Both the position numbers and the translations under genes were made by a program. Below, one piece after another: positions 27,133-34,823 of a stretch of DNA of 64,000 nucleotides. The stretch's first letter is position 1; each line of letters begins with the position of its first letter. The notes below the pieces were generated by a model. It made no database searches. It was not told the DNA's origin and saw only the letters and a program-made list of their open reading frames with translations. The stretch comes from Candidatus Hydrogenedentota bacterium (GTDB lineage: Bacteria > Hydrogenedentota > Hydrogenedentia > Hydrogenedentales > SLHB01): the NCBI GenBank assembly GCA_020849535.1, contig JADLGB010000240.1:1-64000 (forward strand). The letters run 5' to 3'.

Positions 27133-28248
27133 CTACATCCGCAGCGCCCGGGGATATCCGGTGCCGGTGCTGCTCACGGGCGCGTCCTTCTCCCAGACGC
27201 CCGCGATCGTGGCGTGGCATTCCGGACACTTGTTTCCGCGCATGCGGTTTTCCGACACATAGAATCCGTGCCGGCGGATGAGTACCGCGTCGCAATGCGG
27301 ACAGAACGTGTTTTCGCGATCGCCCACGGCGCCGGGGAGGTTTCCGGGGTAGACGTAGTGCAGCCCTGCCTCCTTCCCGGCGTGATACGCGCGGTCGAGG
27401 TTGCGCACCGTCGTGCGCGGCGGTTCCGTCATCTTGTAGTCGGGATGAAATGCGGTTACGTGCCAGGGGATATCCACGGACACGCCCGCGATGAACCGCG
27501 CCATTTGGAGTAGCTCGTCCTCGCTGTCGTTGAAGCCGGGCACGACCAGCGTGACAATCTCCACCCAGAATCCCATCGCCTTGAGCCGCTCGATTGTGGC
27601 GAGCACGTTTTTCAACACGCCGCCGAGACTGCGGTAGTTCTTGTCCTGAAAACTCTTCAGGTCCACCTTGTACAGATCGACGTAGGGCCTGATAAACTCG
27701 AGCACCTCTGGCGTGCCATTGCCGTTGCTCACATAGCCGCAGGTGAGGCCTTCCGCGCGCGCCTTCTCAAAGACCTTGACAGCCCAATCCGATGTGATAA
27801 GCGGTTCATTGTACGTGCTGACAACCACGGGCGCGCCCTGGTGCAACGCATGCTCGACCAACTCATCCGCATCGCACAATCGCGGCAACGCGACGGCCGA
27901 ATCGTCGCGCAGGACCTGGCTCGTCACCCAGTTCTGGCAGTACCCGCAATGAAAGTCGCACCCCAGCATGCCGAACGACAACGCCTCGCGCCCTGGGAAC
28001 GCATGGAAGAAAGGTTTCTTTTCGATGGGGTCGACCTGCAAGCCCGCGACGTAGCCTCCGGGCACGCGCAGCACACCGCCTTGGTTGAAGCGCACCTTGC
28101 AGATCCCTGCCTTGCCTTCACGGATGAAGCAGCGGTGACCGCAGGCAAGGCAACGGACCGCCCCGTCCTTCTCCTGCACGACGAGTTCAGGGGCCGCCGG
28201 CATGGTGTGATCTTCGAGCAGTTCTTTGAGTCGCATTGCCGTTGCCAT
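27133..28248 (-). CDS. amrS: AmmeMemoRadiSam system radical SAM enzyme
   Basis: 371 residues. CLACGHRCFIREGKAGICKVR is an N-terminal cysteine-rich knuckle, and CDFHCGYCQNW carries the radical SAM CxxxCxxC motif. Both, with VISTYNEPLI-like text (STYNEPLITSDWAV), are typical of the AmrS/PflA-like family. The usual partners (MEMO1 and AMMECR1 domain proteins) are not next to it. GGAGGT lies eight bases before the chosen ATG. The reaction is not settled in the literature known to me. Confidence 0.9.
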   Translation of the reverse strand: MATAMRLKELLEDHTMPAAPELVVQEKDGAVRCLACGHRCFIREGKAGICKVRFNQGGVLRVPGGYVAGLQVDPIEKKPFFHAFPGREALSFGMLGCDFHCGYCQNWVTSQVLRDDSAVALPRLCDADELVEHALHQGAPVVVSTYNEPLITSDWAVKVFEKARAEGLTCGYVSNGNGTPEVLEFIRPYVDLYKVDLKSFQDKNYRSLGGVLKNVLATIERLKAMGFWVEIVTLVVPGFNDSEDELLQMARFIAGVSVDIPWHVTAFHPDYKMTEPPRTTVRNLDRAYHAGKEAGLHYVYPGNLPGAVGDRENTFCPHCDAVLIRRHGFYVSENRMRGNKCPECHATIAGVWEKDAPVSSTGTGYPRALRM

Positions 28249-28405
28249 TGGGTGGAACCTCCCTGGAGATGAGGGCGCCCACGCATGCAAACCTCGCTTC
28301 AATCATTGTAGCACGAACGATGGGACGGAGGTGACGGTCCGATGGTCAAAGCTGCCCCCCAAGCGCGTATCCCCTTGACAAGCGGCGCCTTGGCTCTCAA
28401 TCGGG

Positions 28406-28711
28406 CTAATCGGGGATCTCCACTGAAATGTCATTTCCGTCGATACGGACTTTGTAGCGGCAAATCCCGTCGCGGCGATCGTCCTCACTGTACTTGATAT
28501 CGAACGCCCAGCCGTGCCACGGGCAGGTGACTTCGGTACCCTCCACCCAACCATCCGACAGCGGACCCCCGGCGTGGGGGCACGCGTCGCTGATGGCGTG
28601 AAACTCACCGCCCACATTGAACACCGCGATGCGGTGTTTCCCGACTGATACCGCCTTGCCTTCCCCCTCCGGAATCTCTCCCACCTCGGCGACCTTCACA
28701 ACTTCAGCCAT
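28406..28711 (-). CDS. Rieske [2Fe-2S] ferredoxin-type protein
   Basis: 101 residues. CPHAGGPLSDGWVEG and CPWHGWAFD provide the CxH and CxxH cluster ligands of a soluble Rieske ferredoxin, as used by ring-hydroxylating dioxygenases and nitrite reductase small subunits. There is no membrane anchor. GGAGAAG lies upstream of the ATG. No oxygenase lies beside it, so its redox partner is unknown. Confidence 0.93.
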   Translation of the reverse strand: MAEVVKVAEVGEIPEGEGKAVSVGKHRIAVFNVGGEFHAISDACPHAGGPLSDGWVEGTEVTCPWHGWAFDIKYSEDDRRDGICRYKVRIDGNDISVEIPD

Positions 28712-28853
28712 GCAGCACTTCTCCGATCCAAGGTTTACCCCAAACGGAACAGGGACAGTCTGGACTTAATTGCCCTGTTTGTGAGTGAGTCTAGCGCCGC
28801 CCATCCGGCGGTTCAAGGGACGTTCCTCAAGCGGAGCGTGGGGATGAAACAGA

Positions 28854-28885
28854 GGAGGCCCCTGTCCGTCAGGACAGAGACCTCC
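28854..28885 (-). terminator. Hairpin terminator of the small ORF transcript
   Basis: Read on the minus strand, GGAGG...CTGTCC pairs with GGACAG...CCTCC around a TGAC loop, followed by TCTGTTTC. It lies 63 bp after the stop of the 32-residue ORF. Confidence 0.55.
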
Positions 28886-28947
28886 AAGACACTTCAGTGG
28901 CGCTGGGGCACGTGATGCGCGCCCGGCAGCGCATCTTCCAGCTATCG

Positions 28948-29046
28948 CTATTCCTCCTCGTCGTCTCCCAACGAGATGCCGAAGATCAGCTCAAGCAACT
29001 GCAGGATGAAATCGAAGATTTGCTGCAACAGGGCACTGATATCCAT
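28948..29046 (-). CDS. Small amphipathic protein, 32 residues
   Basis: ATG to TAG gives 32 residues: a hydrophobic or amphipathic helix (SALLQQIFDFILQLLELIFG) and a very acidic tail (GDDEEE). GGGAGG lies eight bases before the ATG, a perfect TATAAT lies about 58 bp upstream, and a hairpin terminator follows the stop. These signals together make it a real gene rather than chance. The pattern suggests a peripheral membrane peptide. I know no family for it. Confidence 0.65.
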   Translation of the reverse strand: MDISALLQQIFDFILQLLELIFGISLGDDEEE

Positions 29047-29103
29047 TGAACATTCCTCCCTTTCAGGGCGCTCAATCTCGCCCCTTTACCGTGTATTCAC
29101 CCC

Positions 29104-29132
29104 ATTATAACCATAACAACTCAATTTGTTAC
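29104..29132 (-). promoter_or_regulatory. Promoter of the 32-residue ORF
   Basis: A perfect -10 TATAAT on the minus strand (29109-29104) in an AT-rich patch, preceded by TGTAAC near the -35 distance (poor match). It would give a leader of about 50 bases. Confidence 0.5.
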
Positions 29133-29296
29133 ATGCCCTCAGAATGCGCATTTCCAGCAGATTGCCCTTGCGCGCGAAGAGACAGGGGGGACAAAAGGCC
29201 TGCCGAGATGTCGCGCGCGCCAAGCGTTCAACTCTCTCCAGCGAGCCCAAAGCCCTTCCCCGACCCGCTCCGCACGCCCGGCGGGCATTGAGAGCA

Positions 29297-29441
29297 AAGA
29301 CCATGGGCAGGATGCCCATGCCACCTCGGCCTCCCGGCGTCCGTGCGTCCCATAGTTCCCATAACTCCCATAGATCCCATGGGCTTTCCGGGTGGCGGCG
29401 AAGGCCGATAAGACCACGGGCAGGGATGCCGATGCCACCTC
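29297..29441. repeat. Paired 30-bp direct repeats flanking a tandem 9-mer
   Basis: AAGACCATGGGCAGGATGCC (from about 29297) recurs from about 29410 as AAGACCACGGGCAGGGATGC, and both continue into ATGCCACCTC. Between them, 29347-29382, CCCATAGTT / CCCATAACT / CCCATAGAT / CCCAT form a tandem 9-bp array. The element abuts the hemN promoter. Confidence 0.75.
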
Positions 29442-29444
29442 TGC

Positions 29445-29474
29445 GCGACATTGCCCGCGCGGGGAATGTATAAT
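29445..29474 (+). promoter_or_regulatory. Probable hemN promoter
   Basis: GCGACA (29445-29450), an 18-bp spacer and a perfect TATAAT (29469-29474), about 80 bp before the hemN start codon. Confidence 0.5.
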
Positions 29475-29552
29475 GATCCCATGAGCGGGAGCGGCCAGTG
29501 CGCCGCTCATGCAAGGCACCAGCGACCAACGTTAGATGGCGGAACATGACTG

Positions 29553-30950
29553 ATGAATGAGGACAGTACAGCCGAGTCCATCTCGGTAACTCCCGAGCTG
29601 CTCCGGCGCTACGACCGGCCCGGGCCGCGTTACACCAGTTATCCCACAGCCCCGGTGTGGCGCGAGGACTTCGGGGATGCCGAGTACCGCCAAGCTTTGG
29701 CCGAGGCTGCCTCGCGCCCCGGCGAACCGCTGTCCGTCTACATCCACATTCCTTTCTGCCAGGAACGCTGCGCGTTTTGCGGATGCAATGTGATTATCTC
29801 GAAGAAGGAAGGCGTCGCGGACATCTACCTCCAGCATGTCCAAAAGGAGCTGGAAATGGCCTCGCGCGCCCTGGGAGAACGCCGAACCGTCCGCCAGCTT
29901 CACTGGGGAGGAGGCACCCCGACTTTCCTCCACCTCGACCAAATCCAGGACCTGTTTGAAGCCATACGCAGCCGTTTCACCATCGCGCCCGACGCGGAAA
30001 TCGCTCTCGAGATGGACCCGCGCGTCACCACGCACGAACAGGTGCAACTCCTGCGCTCCCTCGGGTTCAACCGAGTCAGCATGGGCGTGCAAGATCTTGA
30101 CCCTGAAGTCCAATGCGAAATTCACCGCTTTCAGAACGAAGAGCAGACGCGACGCCTCTTCGGTTGGTGCCGCGACGCCGGTTTTTCCGGCATCAACATG
30201 GATCTGATTTACGGACTGCCCGGTCAGAAGCCTGAACGCTGGTCGGAGACATTGGACAAGGTCATCGATATCGGGCCCGACCGCCTCGCGGTTTACAGCT
30301 ATGCGTACCTTCCGGATAAACTGCACAATCAGCGCCACATCGAAACCGGCAAACTGCCCTCCGCGGACATGAAGGCCACGCTCCTCACCAACGCGCGCGC
30401 ACGCTTCACCCAGGCGGGTTACCGGGCCATTGGCATGGACCACTTCGCCAAGCCTCACGACGAGCTTGCCCTCGCCATGGACCAGCGCCGGCTGCGCCGG
30501 AATTTCATGGGCTACACCGTTGTGCCCGCGACCGACATGCTTGGCATCGGCACTTCGGCCATCGGCGAGATCGGCGGCTGTTACGCGCAGAACGAGAAGA
30601 AGCTCTCCCGCTACTACGAGGCCCTGTCCCAGGATCGCTTCGCGACGGCCTGTGGCTGCGTGCTCACGATAGATGACCGCATCCGCAGTTGGGTCATCCG
30701 CGAGATCATGTGCAACTTCTTCCTCGATCACTCCGAGCTTGTTTCCCGCTTCGGCGTGTCCTACGACGAGTACTTCGCGGAGGAGGAAAAGACCCTCGCG
30801 GCGCTCTACGACGACGGATTTGTGGTCCGCGAAGACAACGCCCTGCGCGTCCTGCCGCTCGGACAGATATTTGTACGCAACATCGCAATGGTCTTCGACG
30901 CCTACCTCAAGAAGTCACAGGCCAAGCAACAGTTTTCGCGTACGGTCTGA
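29553..30950 (+). CDS. hemN: Oxygen-independent coproporphyrinogen III oxidase
   Basis: 465 residues, the usual HemN length. YIHIPFCQERCAFCGCNVI carries the radical SAM cysteines (CxxxCxxCxC), and the start RRYDRPGPRYTSYPTAPVW is typical of true HemN rather than HemW. It decarboxylates coproporphyrinogen III to protoporphyrinogen IX without oxygen, in the cytoplasm. Its stop overlaps the hemG start (TGATG), so the two consecutive haem steps are coupled. Confidence 0.97.
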   Translation: MNEDSTAESISVTPELLRRYDRPGPRYTSYPTAPVWREDFGDAEYRQALAEAASRPGEPLSVYIHIPFCQERCAFCGCNVIISKKEGVADIYLQHVQKELEMASRALGERRTVRQLHWGGGTPTFLHLDQIQDLFEAIRSRFTIAPDAEIALEMDPRVTTHEQVQLLRSLGFNRVSMGVQDLDPEVQCEIHRFQNEEQTRRLFGWCRDAGFSGINMDLIYGLPGQKPERWSETLDKVIDIGPDRLAVYSYAYLPDKLHNQRHIETGKLPSADMKATLLTNARARFTQAGYRAIGMDHFAKPHDELALAMDQRRLRRNFMGYTVVPATDMLGIGTSAIGEIGGCYAQNEKKLSRYYEALSQDRFATACGCVLTIDDRIRSWVIREIMCNFFLDHSELVSRFGVSYDEYFAEEEKTLAALYDDGFVVREDNALRVLPLGQIFVRNIAMVFDAYLKKSQAKQQFSRTV

Positions 30951-32311
30951 TGCGAATCGAAGTAGATACCGCGGTAATCGGTGGGGGCGTCTCCGGTCTC
31001 TGCGCCGCGCACTACCTGGCGCAAAGCCTAGGCCGGGATGCCGTCATCCTCCTCGAAGCGTCAGATTGCCCCGGCGGGACTACCCGCACCAGCGCGGAAG
31101 ATGGATACCTGCTGGATTGGGGTCCCAATGGATTCCTCAACCGTGAGCCCAAGACCCTCCAATGGGCCGAGGACCTCGGCATCTCCAACAAGCTGGTGAC
31201 TGCGAATGATGCCGCCGCGCGACGCTTTATTTTGAAGGGCGGACGCCTCATGGAGATCCACCCGCCGCCGCGTTTCTTGGCCACTCCCTTATTGTCTGTT
31301 CTGGGGCGCGTGCGCCTGTGTTGCGAGCCTCTCATTCGCCAGAAGGCGAATGACGATCCCGAAACCATATGGGATTTCGCTGCGCGTCGGATCGGACGCG
31401 AGGCGGCCGATATGATGGTCGGCCCGATGGTCAGCGGCGTGTTCGGTGGCGATGCGCACCAGTTGTCTCTAGCGCACTGCTTCCCGCGCATGGCGGCCAT
31501 GGAGCGCGAGTACGGCAGCCTTTTCAAAGCCCTGATCGCGAAAAAACGCGAGAACAGCGCGGCGAGCCCGGTCGGTCCTAGCGGCGTGCTGACGACGTTT
31601 CAGGAGGGTATTGGCTTCCTTCCCATGCACGCCGCATCCCAGTTGGGAGACCGCGTGCGCACGAACGCGAGTGCCGTCTCCATCAAGCATACGAACGGCG
31701 GGTTCAAGGTGCAGATGAAAGATGGGGGAGAGGTAGCCGCGCGCTGCGTGGTGATGGCCGCCCCCGCATTTGCCGCGGTAGGCCTTCTTTCGGGCATGGA
31801 CGATGCACTTGCGGCGGCCCTGGATAGAATCGCCTATGCAGGCATTGCTGTCGTGTGCACCACGTACTCGAGAGAAGCGGTAGGCCACGACATGAACGGC
31901 TTCGGGTATCTCGTCCCGCGCAACCAAGGCAAACGCGCTTTGGGATGCCTGTGGACATCCTCCATCTTTCCCCATCAGGCGCCAAAGGACAAGGTGCTTC
32001 TGCGATCCATGATAGGGGGATTCACCGACCCTGACGCGTTACGTCTCAGTGATTCCGAATTGCTGGACATCGTTGCTCGCGAAGTGCATCCGCTTCTGTC
32101 TGTTTCCGGTGAGCCCGAGTTGGTGAGGATATTTCGGCATGATCGCGGAATTCCGCAATATCTGCGGCACCACGGCGAATGCCTCGACGCCGTAGAAGCC
32201 GCGGAAAAACGATGGCCCGGCCTCGTTTTCGCGGGCAACGCCTACCGGGGGGTCGGACTCAATGATTGCGTGCTCTCAGCCCATCGAGCGGCAGACGCCC
32301 TGCTGAAATAA
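30950..32311 (+). CDS. hemG: Protoporphyrinogen oxidase (FAD, HemY type)
   Basis: 453 residues. VIGGGVSGLCAAHYLAQ is the FAD dinucleotide-binding motif. DWGPNGFLN, the FxxGIGFLP-like segment and the C-terminal GNAYRGVGLNDCVLSAHRAAD are characteristic of FAD-dependent protoporphyrinogen oxidases. The ATG at 30950 shares bases with the hemN stop; the open frame upstream is only the shadow of hemN. It catalyses the step after HemN in haem synthesis. Confidence 0.96.
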   Translation: MRIEVDTAVIGGGVSGLCAAHYLAQSLGRDAVILLEASDCPGGTTRTSAEDGYLLDWGPNGFLNREPKTLQWAEDLGISNKLVTANDAAARRFILKGGRLMEIHPPPRFLATPLLSVLGRVRLCCEPLIRQKANDDPETIWDFAARRIGREAADMMVGPMVSGVFGGDAHQLSLAHCFPRMAAMEREYGSLFKALIAKKRENSAASPVGPSGVLTTFQEGIGFLPMHAASQLGDRVRTNASAVSIKHTNGGFKVQMKDGGEVAARCVVMAAPAFAAVGLLSGMDDALAAALDRIAYAGIAVVCTTYSREAVGHDMNGFGYLVPRNQGKRALGCLWTSSIFPHQAPKDKVLLRSMIGGFTDPDALRLSDSELLDIVAREVHPLLSVSGEPELVRIFRHDRGIPQYLRHHGECLDAVEAAEKRWPGLVFAGNAYRGVGLNDCVLSAHRAADALLK

Positions 32312-32393
32312 CCATCGCGTGCGCATGGAATGACACCGTGCACACCAACGCCCGGAAAATCCGCAGGGCCCCAATCCTGTATGCGATATCCGA

Positions 32394-32429
32394 CGTTTCG
32401 GGCCCGCTTCCCGGGCCGGACCCGAAACG
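32394..32429. terminator. Strong hairpin between convergent genes
   Basis: CGTTTCGGG (32394-32402) pairs perfectly with CCCGAAACG (32421-32429), and GGCCCG/CGGGCC extends the stem inside. It sits between hemG and the convergent NsrR gene. There is no T run, so function as a bidirectional terminator is a guess. Confidence 0.45.
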
Positions 32430-32447
32430 CCAGCGCATTCAGCGGAA

Positions 32448-32891
32448 TCACTCCGACTGCTTGTAGTCCTTTAGCAGACCCAACATTCCATCGCCGCCGT
32501 CCAACATGTCCTGCAGCGTGTACCGGTTAAGTGTCGTCATGAAGGCCACTTCGGCCTCCGCAAGCACGTGCTTGAGCCCGCACGCGGGCGTGATCGGGCA
32601 CGTATCTTCCTCACGATTGAAACACTCGACCAAATGGAAGTGGGGTTCCACTTTTCGAACCACATCGCCAATCCGCACTTCGTCCGGTGGGACAGCAAGG
32701 TTTAGTCCACCACCTTTTCCCTGCATCGAATGGACTAAACCCAAGTGCACCAGATGATTGGCGACCTTACTGAGGTGGTTGCGTGAGATGCCGAAGCTCC
32801 CGGCAATCTCGGCGATGGTTGCGGAGCGCTTGACTGCGCCCAGGTAAATAAGGGTACGTAACGAGTAATCTGTATAGAGCGTTAACTGCAC
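32448..32891 (-). CDS. nsrR: Rrf2-family repressor, NsrR-like nitric-oxide sensor
   Basis: 147 residues. QLTLYTDYSLRTLIYLG is the NsrR/Rrf2 opening, and ISRNHLSKVANHLVHLGLVHSMQGKGGG is the winged helix. Three cysteines (about 90, 98 and 104) lie in ECFNREEDTCPITPACGLK, the [4Fe-4S]-binding pattern of NsrR. The start is a GTG six bases after GGGGGAG. It faces the truncated haemoglobin gene across 139 bp that contain a matching palindromic operator, so it very probably represses that operon until nitric oxide damages its cluster. Confidence 0.9.
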   Translation of the reverse strand: MQLTLYTDYSLRTLIYLGAVKRSATIAEIAGSFGISRNHLSKVANHLVHLGLVHSMQGKGGGLNLAVPPDEVRIGDVVRKVEPHFHLVECFNREEDTCPITPACGLKHVLAEAEVAFMTTLNRYTLQDMLDGGDGMLGLLKDYKQSE

Positions 32892-32951
32892 TGCTCTCTC
32901 CCCCATGCCCGGCCATTACCGACGTCCACCTTGTTATTCATCCTATACCTC

Positions 32952-32981
32952 TTGACTTTGGAGCGCAACATCCTTTATAAA
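32952..32981 (+). promoter_or_regulatory. Promoter of the haemoglobin/reductase operon
   Basis: TTGACT (32952-32957), an 18-bp spacer and TATAAA (32976-32981). It is a good sigma-70 match and the operator begins at its -10 element. Confidence 0.65.
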
Positions 32982-33002
32982 CAGGTATTCTGAATACCGG
33001 TT
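32980..33002. promoter_or_regulatory. NsrR-type palindromic operator
   Basis: Half-sites AACAGGTATTC and GAATACCGGTT flank a single T. Ten of eleven positions pair, giving the 11-1-11 architecture known for NsrR sites. It covers the end of the -10 and the expected transcription start, so binding would block initiation. Confidence 0.7.
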
Positions 33003-33030
33003 TTGGCCCAAACTCTTGGGGGATACTGCG

Positions 33031-33396
33031 ATGAGCACGCTTTTTGAACAACTGGGTGGTACTGGTGCCGTGGATGCCGCTGTAGATGTCTTCTACCGGC
33101 GTGTCCTATCGGATGAACGCATTGCTTCCTTCTTCGATTCGGTGGACATGGAGCGTCAGGCGGCGAAGCAGAAAGCCTTTCTAACCATGGCCTTCGGCGG
33201 TCCTAACAGTTACACGGGCTTGGACATGCGCAAGGCGCACGCACATTTGGTCAAGCGCGGCCTGGGTGATGTTCATTTTGATGCCGTGCTTGAACACCTT
33301 GGGGGAAGCCTCCGAGAGCTTGGCGTGGCGGAAAACCTCATTTCTCAAGTGATTACAACGGCCGAGAGCACGCGCAGCGACGTGCTGGACCGCTAG
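33031..33396 (+). CDS. Truncated haemoglobin, group 1
   Basis: 121 residues. FEQLGGTGAVDAAVDVFYRRVLSDERIASFF, the helix-F histidine region MRKAHAHLVKRGLGDVHFDAV and the loss of outer helices are typical of 2-on-2 truncated globins. The likely role is nitric oxide dioxygenation to nitrate, or ligand binding. GGGGGAT precedes the chosen ATG; an in-frame ATG 15 bases upstream has no ribosome site. The gene ends 13 bp before a ferredoxin-reductase gene, its probable electron donor. Confidence 0.95.
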   Translation: MSTLFEQLGGTGAVDAAVDVFYRRVLSDERIASFFDSVDMERQAAKQKAFLTMAFGGPNSYTGLDMRKAHAHLVKRGLGDVHFDAVLEHLGGSLRELGVAENLISQVITTAESTRSDVLDR

Positions 33397-33409
33397 CACG
33401 GCGCCCACA

Positions 33410-34390
33410 ATGCCCATGCCCACGGTAACATTCGAGGGGAAGGGGTACGTCCGCCAAGAGAACGAAACCGTTCTCGACTGCCTCTTGCGTAACGGCATTG
33501 ATGTCAGCTACTCCTGCAAGTCGGGGGTCTGCCAGTCGTGCTTGCTGCAGGCCGTGAGCGGAGAACTCCCCAAGAACGCGCAGATCGGACTGCGTGACAC
33601 GCATCTCGCCCGTCAGTACTTCTTGTCCTGCAGTTGTCTGCCAAACAATGACCTGGAGGTTTGCCGCCCGGACGCCGCGGGCCTCAGAGCGCCGGGTGTC
33701 GTGCGCAGGATCGATCTGTTGAATGCATCGGTGGCGCGGCTCCGCGTGCACTGTCCCGAGCCGCCCGCTTACCGGGCTGGGCAATTCTTCAGCTTGATTC
33801 GGCCCGACGGACTGGTCCGGAGCTACTCGGCGGCAAGCCTTCCAAGCGATGACGACTTCATCGAGTTTCACGTGGCCCTCGTGCCTGGAGGGCGGATGAG
33901 CGAGTGGGTTCACCGCGACCTGAAGCGCGGAGACGCCTTGGACCTTCAGGGACCGGCCGGCAACTGCTTTTACGTTCCCGGAAACCCAGGCCAGCCCATT
34001 CTTCTGGCGGGCACAGGAACTGGCCTCGCGCCCCTCTACGGAATCCTGCGCGACGCCCTCGCCAAAGGTCACTCCGGGCCGATCCACCTCTGCCATGGCT
34101 CCGTCAATTCCGGAGGTCTCTATCTGGACGCGGAACTGCGGCGCATGATGGAGGCCAATCCCCAATTCCATTACTCCCCTTGTGTGCTGAACGGAAACGG
34201 GGACGACGGCATCCCGCAGGCCAATATTGATGCGTATGCGCTCTCATGCACCGGGCCATTGAAGGGATGGAAAGTCTACCTCTGCGGCCACCCGGACATC
34301 GTTCGGACCCTGCAGCGCAAGGCCTTTCTCGCGGGCGCGAACCTACAGTCAATCTATGCGGATGCCTTCGTTTCCAGCGCAGATTCCTGA
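33410..34390 (+). CDS. [2Fe-2S] ferredoxin - FAD/NAD(P)H reductase
   Basis: 326 residues in three parts. An N-terminal plant-type ferredoxin (CKSGVCQSC, fourth cysteine in SCSC) occupies about 1-85. An FAD-binding barrel (RSYSAAS) follows at about 95-190, and then an NAD(P)H domain (LLAGTGTGLAPLYGILRDAL, VYLCGHPDIV). The order matches phenol hydroxylase and methane monooxygenase reductase components. Cotranscription with the globin suggests that it re-reduces the haem, so the pair could replace a flavohaemoglobin. Confidence 0.93.
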   Translation: MPMPTVTFEGKGYVRQENETVLDCLLRNGIDVSYSCKSGVCQSCLLQAVSGELPKNAQIGLRDTHLARQYFLSCSCLPNNDLEVCRPDAAGLRAPGVVRRIDLLNASVARLRVHCPEPPAYRAGQFFSLIRPDGLVRSYSAASLPSDDDFIEFHVALVPGGRMSEWVHRDLKRGDALDLQGPAGNCFYVPGNPGQPILLAGTGTGLAPLYGILRDALAKGHSGPIHLCHGSVNSGGLYLDAELRRMMEANPQFHYSPCVLNGNGDDGIPQANIDAYALSCTGPLKGWKVYLCGHPDIVRTLQRKAFLAGANLQSIYADAFVSSADS

Positions 34391-34823
34391 GGCCACTATA
34401 CTGCGCCAAACTCCACATCACTAGGCAAGGACATGATTCAGAGCCGATACGCGGCCCAACACCGGCCGGAGCACCGAGTCGTCTGTGGTCGAAGAGAGCA
34501 CTGAGCACTCTTCCGTCCGCCATGTCATCAAATGTTATTCAAGTTTGACCACGAGATGTCTGCCTCTGTCTCTCCTAGCAGTAAACAGTCATCGGTTCGT
34601 GCATGCTTTGCGTATTTTTAACATTCTAATCATATGCATGTTTAGTCAGTATTGCTTCTGAGTTTGTGGCACCATAATTGCTACATAGTATGCGGTCCTA
34701 GTGAAAATGGTGGAGCGGTTGCCGTTCTTGTATTCGTACCGTCTCACAGGACCCGGCAATACCAATTGCAGAGTGGCCACCTCACGGTGAGGGAGGCCGG
34801 ACGGCACGGACATTAGGACAACA
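34391..34823. other. Intergenic control region before the PEP-CTERM gene
   Basis: 433 bp without a gene. The middle (34560-34690) is clearly more AT-rich than its surroundings and holds the sigma-54 element. Two TGCATG words (34600-34605 and 34635-34640), each followed by a T-rich stretch, are possible activator sites upstream of it. Confidence 0.5.
34667..34682 (+). promoter_or_regulatory. Sigma-54 (RpoN) promoter
   Basis: TGGCACCATAATTGCT matches the -24/-12 consensus (TGGCAC, N5, TTGCT), with the GG and GC dinucleotides exactly ten bases apart. Transcription would start near 34693, about 130 bp before the PEP-CTERM start codon. PEP-CTERM genes elsewhere are known to depend on RpoN and the PrsK/PrsR system. 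Confidence 0.75.

Noticed and set aside
29347-29382. Minisatellite as a CRISPR or origin iteron
   Set aside because: Four 9-bp units without spacers, DnaA boxes or replication genes.
30689-30949. N-terminal extension of hemG
   Set aside because: The extra 87 residues are hemN read in another frame; the FAD motif begins right after the ATG at 30950.
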